Shown here: positions 61,665 through 64,000 of the stretch, one piece after another
Numbering within the stretch: the first letter of the stretch is position 1
How the letters are laid out: every line of letters begins with the position of its first letter
Assembly: GCF_000820705.1 (NCBI RefSeq)
Contig: NZ_CCXI01000142.1
Coordinates: 62,001-126,000 of the forward strand
DNA length: 64,000 nucleotides
Direction of reading: 5' to 3'
Source of the DNA: Clostridium polynesiense
Lineage (GTDB): Bacteria; Bacillota; Clostridia; Clostridiales; Clostridiaceae
Made by a program: the position numbers and the translations under genes
The notes under the pieces: model-generated
Told to the model about the DNA's origin: nothing
Database searches by the model: none
The model's input: only the letters and a program-made list of their open reading frames with translations

Positions 61665-64000
61665 TAAACATCCTCCTCTATTACTACAGCTTTTATATCT
61701 TTTTTATGAAGCATATCGTAAATAATAGGAACTATAAAAAGCGTTAAGATAGTTGCATAGGTCAATCCTCCGATGGTTACTATAGCCATAGGCTGAATCA
61801 TATCTGATCCCATGCCCATTCCCAAGGCTAACGTAAATAAGCCGAGCACAGTGGTTAATGCTGTCATAAGTATTGGCCGCATTCTGGTTCTGCCGGTTAA
61901 AACGAGAGCTTCTCTTTTATCCACTCCCTCCAGCCTTAACTGATTTACATAATCCACAAATACGATACCGTTGTTAACTACTATTCCTGAAAGCATTAAG
62001 AATCCAAGCATAGAAATCATGCTTAACTCAAAACCGGTAATTACCAGCGCCAGAAAACCTCCGGTAAAGGCCAATGGAATAGTAAACATTACTATGAAAG
62101 GAGATAATAAGGATTGAAACTGAGCAACCATTATAAGGTATATAAATGCTATGGCAAGGACTATCATCTTAATTAAGTCCTTAAAAGCACTTTCCATAGC
62201 CTCTTTTTCTCCACCCATTTTTATAGAATATCCCTGGGGTAATTCATAATCCTTAAGCTTCTTCTCCACCTCGTTGCTTACTAATCCAACATTATGGTTT
62301 TTATCTACTGCACCTTTAACTGAAATGAAACGGGACTGATTATCATGCATTATCCCTTCAAGGCTTTCCACCTCTTCTATGGAGGCTATATCCTTTAAGC
62401 TTACCTTTTCTTCTTTTCCCTCCTTAGAAACCTTAATGCCATAATCCTTAAGGGTATCCTTAGTCAGTGAGCTTTTTGCATCATTTACTATAATTACAGG
62501 ATAATCGCTGTTTTGGAAGGTTACAGCAGCAGCTGAAACTTCACTTTTAATGGCCGATGCTATTTCCTGATAAACCTGAGCCACGGTTAAACCATGCTTC
62601 ATAGCCTTGTTCTTATCCACTGTTATACGAGTTTCTAAAGAAGCTTCATCTACTCCCTTAGATATATCCTTTATTCCCTCAGTATCTTCCAAAATCTTAG
62701 CAATATCCTTACTTATCCTTTTAAGTTCATCTAAATCTCTTCCCTTTACTATAACCTCTACTCCGGAACCACCTAAGGCTGACATATCCATATTTTCGCT
62801 TCTTACGGTGAGCTTACAGTTTAAGTCAGAGGTCTCTTTTGAAATCAAGCTTCCTATGTCGTGACTTGAAAGCTGTTTATCCTCTTTTAATAATACATAA
62901 AAGGATACATTTTTGTTTCCCCCTCCAAAGACAGCTCCTTCCCCACTGCCTTGAAGAGCACCTACTGTCTTTACATCAGAAATGGAGCTGATCCTGTCTA
63001 TAATAACATCGCTCATTTCCCTGGTCTCTTTTATAGAAGTGCCCTTTGGCATTTCAAGAGACACAGAAATCTGATTGCTGTCCATTGATGGCATGAGGCT
63101 GGTTCCCTTAGACACACTTAACAAAAAACTTCCAACGAAGAGAACCAAGGCTGAAATAAGCACTACCCACTTATGCTTAAGACTGAAATTCAACCAGCTT
63201 TCATATTTATTTAAAAATCTGTCAAAAGCTTTATGTTCTTTGTCCTTATTATTTTTAAGCATGGTGGATGCCATCGTAGGAACTAGTGTTAAAGCTATTA
63301 TAAGGCTTGCCAAAAGGGAATAAGCAATAGTTAATCCCATATCCGTAAATAGCTGTCTGGATATGCCCTGAGTGAATACTATAGGAAGAAAAACGCATAT
63401 AGTGGTTAGGGTTGAAGCAAATATAGCCCCAGCAACCTGATTGGCTCCCTTTACTGCCGCCTGTACCACATTCATTCCATCACTTCTCAGCCTGTATATA
63501 TTTTCAATTACCACTATGCTGTTATCCACCAGCATTCCTACCCCTAAAGCTAATCCTGCTAAAGATATTATGTTCATGGTTACACCGCTGAAATACATCA
63601 TTACAAGAGCAAACATAAGGCTTATAGGAATACTGAAGGCTATTATTATTGTAGGCCTTATATTTCTCAGGAATATAAATAAAATTACAACTGCAAGTAT
63701 TCCTCCTAAAATTAAATTATTCATTACAGAATCAATTACAATATGGATATAAACTCCCTGATCCTGCAGAGGTGTTATATGCATTTCAGGATTTTCTTCC
63801 ACAAGCTTTTCTATATTTTTATTAAGCTTCTTAGATACCTCAGAAGTAGAAGCAGTACTCTGCTTTTGAAAGGACAGTATAATTCCGTCATTGCCATTTA
63901 TCTTTGCATACATATCCTTGGAGTTATCTGTAAACTCTATACTTCCTATATCCTCTAGGTGAACTTCTCCTACTCCTCCAGCTTCAATATTAAAAAGAAC
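61664..64000 (-). CDS. RND-family efflux transporter permease, 5' end outside the window
   Basis: Reading on the minus strand, the frame is open from the window edge (64000) through VGEVHLEDIGSIEFTDNS to the first ATG at 63913 and on to 61664, so at least 778 residues are present and the N-terminus lies to the right of the window. It has the AcrB/SwrC layout: two sets of membrane helices (IFLRNIRPTIIIAFSIPISL, VGMLVDNSIVVIENIYRLR with the proton-relay Asp, and GFLMLSGIVVNNGIVFVDYVNQLR) and porter domains. It exports drugs, surfactants or fatty acids. TetR overlaps its stop. Confidence 0.9.
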   Translation of the reverse strand, partial: VLFNIEAGGVGEVHLEDIGSIEFTDNSKDMYAKINGNDGIILSFQKQSTASTSEVSKKLNKNIEKLVEENPEMHITPLQDQGVYIHIVIDSVMNNLILGGILAVVILFIFLRNIRPTIIIAFSIPISLMFALVMMYFSGVTMNIISLAGLALGVGMLVDNSIVVIENIYRLRSDGMNVVQAAVKGANQVAGAIFASTLTTICVFLPIVFTQGISRQLFTDMGLTIAYSLLASLIIALTLVPTMASTMLKNNKDKEHKAFDRFLNKYESWLNFSLKHKWVVLISALVLFVGSFLLSVSKGTSLMPSMDSNQISVSLEMPKGTSIKETREMSDVIIDRISSISDVKTVGALQGSGEGAVFGGGNKNVSFYVLLKEDKQLSSHDIGSLISKETSDLNCKLTVRSENMDMSALGGSGVEVIVKGRDLDELKRISKDIAKILEDTEGIKDISKGVDEASLETRITVDKNKAMKHGLTVAQVYQEIASAIKSEVSAAAVTFQNSDYPVIIVNDAKSSLTKDTLKDYGIKVSKEGKEEKVSLKDIASIEEVESLEGIMHDNQSRFISVKGAVDKNHNVGLVSNEVEKKLKDYELPQGYSIKMGGEKEAMESAFKDLIKMIVLAIAFIYLIMVAQFQSLLSPFIVMFTIPLAFTGGFLALVITGFELSMISMLGFLMLSGIVVNNGIVFVDYVNQLRLEGVDKREALVLTGRTRMRPILMTALTTVLGLFTLALGMGMGSDMIQPMAIVTIGGLTYATILTLFIVPIIYDMLHKKDIKAVVIEEDV

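Overview
The window looks like chromosomal DNA of a low-GC Firmicute, most likely a Clostridium or close relative. It is very AT-rich, most genes have strong AGGAGG-type ribosome binding sites, TTG and GTG starts are common, and the content (rbs, opp, agr, NamZ/NagZ, PadR/DUF4825, enoate reductase-like flavoenzyme) is typical of Clostridia. Most genes are on the minus strand. All functions are read from sequence motifs; no search was run.

Layout. 1-1,830: small plus-strand genes (DUF3781-like and two unrecognised ORFs) after a GNAT acetyltransferase remnant. 2,110-6,690: carB-carA behind a PyrR-type attenuator and a near-consensus promoter; carB carries a one-base frameshift. 7,066-12,873: a plus-strand muropeptide-recycling cluster (AmiE/PBP4B-like serine hydrolase, NamZ, NagZ). 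12,946-16,466: dbpA-type helicase, DegV, DUF3298-type protein. 16,646-22,711: ribose operon rbsKDACB with tandem operators and a downstream rbsR. 22,836-28,583: GDPD gene (in-frame stop), Gfo/Idh/MocA oxidoreductase, ABC-2 exporter (ATPase frameshifted), uppP. 28,696-30,850: an agr-type quorum-sensing locus agrD-agrC-agrB, including a 43-residue pre-peptide; no agrA is in the window. 30,927-34,556: PadR/permease-prefix/DUF4825 operon, a frameshifted membrane-anchored protein and a small monooxygenase. 34,693-43,810: an oligopeptide ABC transporter with an M14 carboxypeptidase and two paralogous amidohydrolases, one lacking its metal ligands. 44,461-47,357: TetR regulator and an old-yellow-enzyme-type reductase. 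47,615-51,951: GT8 glycosyltransferase, FtsH, MarR, cysteine phytase-like phosphatase. 52,391-60,591: DUF6020-like membrane protein, REP-associated tyrosine transposase (RAYT), cold-shock protein, FrnE-like DsbA, pentapeptide protein, nitroreductase, degenerate Nudix, MFS transporter. 61,035-64,000: TetR and an RND efflux pump cut by the window edge.

The most striking structure is a dispersed palindromic repeat with core GGTGCC-W-GGCACC, extended by TGACA and often AGTGACAAA. I find eleven copies. Two of them bracket the RAYT gene at 54,430-55,299, which is the arrangement expected of a transposase and the REP elements it mobilises. Copies sit mostly at gene ends, where some should act as terminators; one lies inside a reading frame and one has grown into a 14-base tandem array that supplies a stop codon.

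Four genes on the minus strand between 2 and 35 kb are broken by single-base changes. They may be real pseudogenes or assembly errors, and this cannot be decided from the sequence alone.
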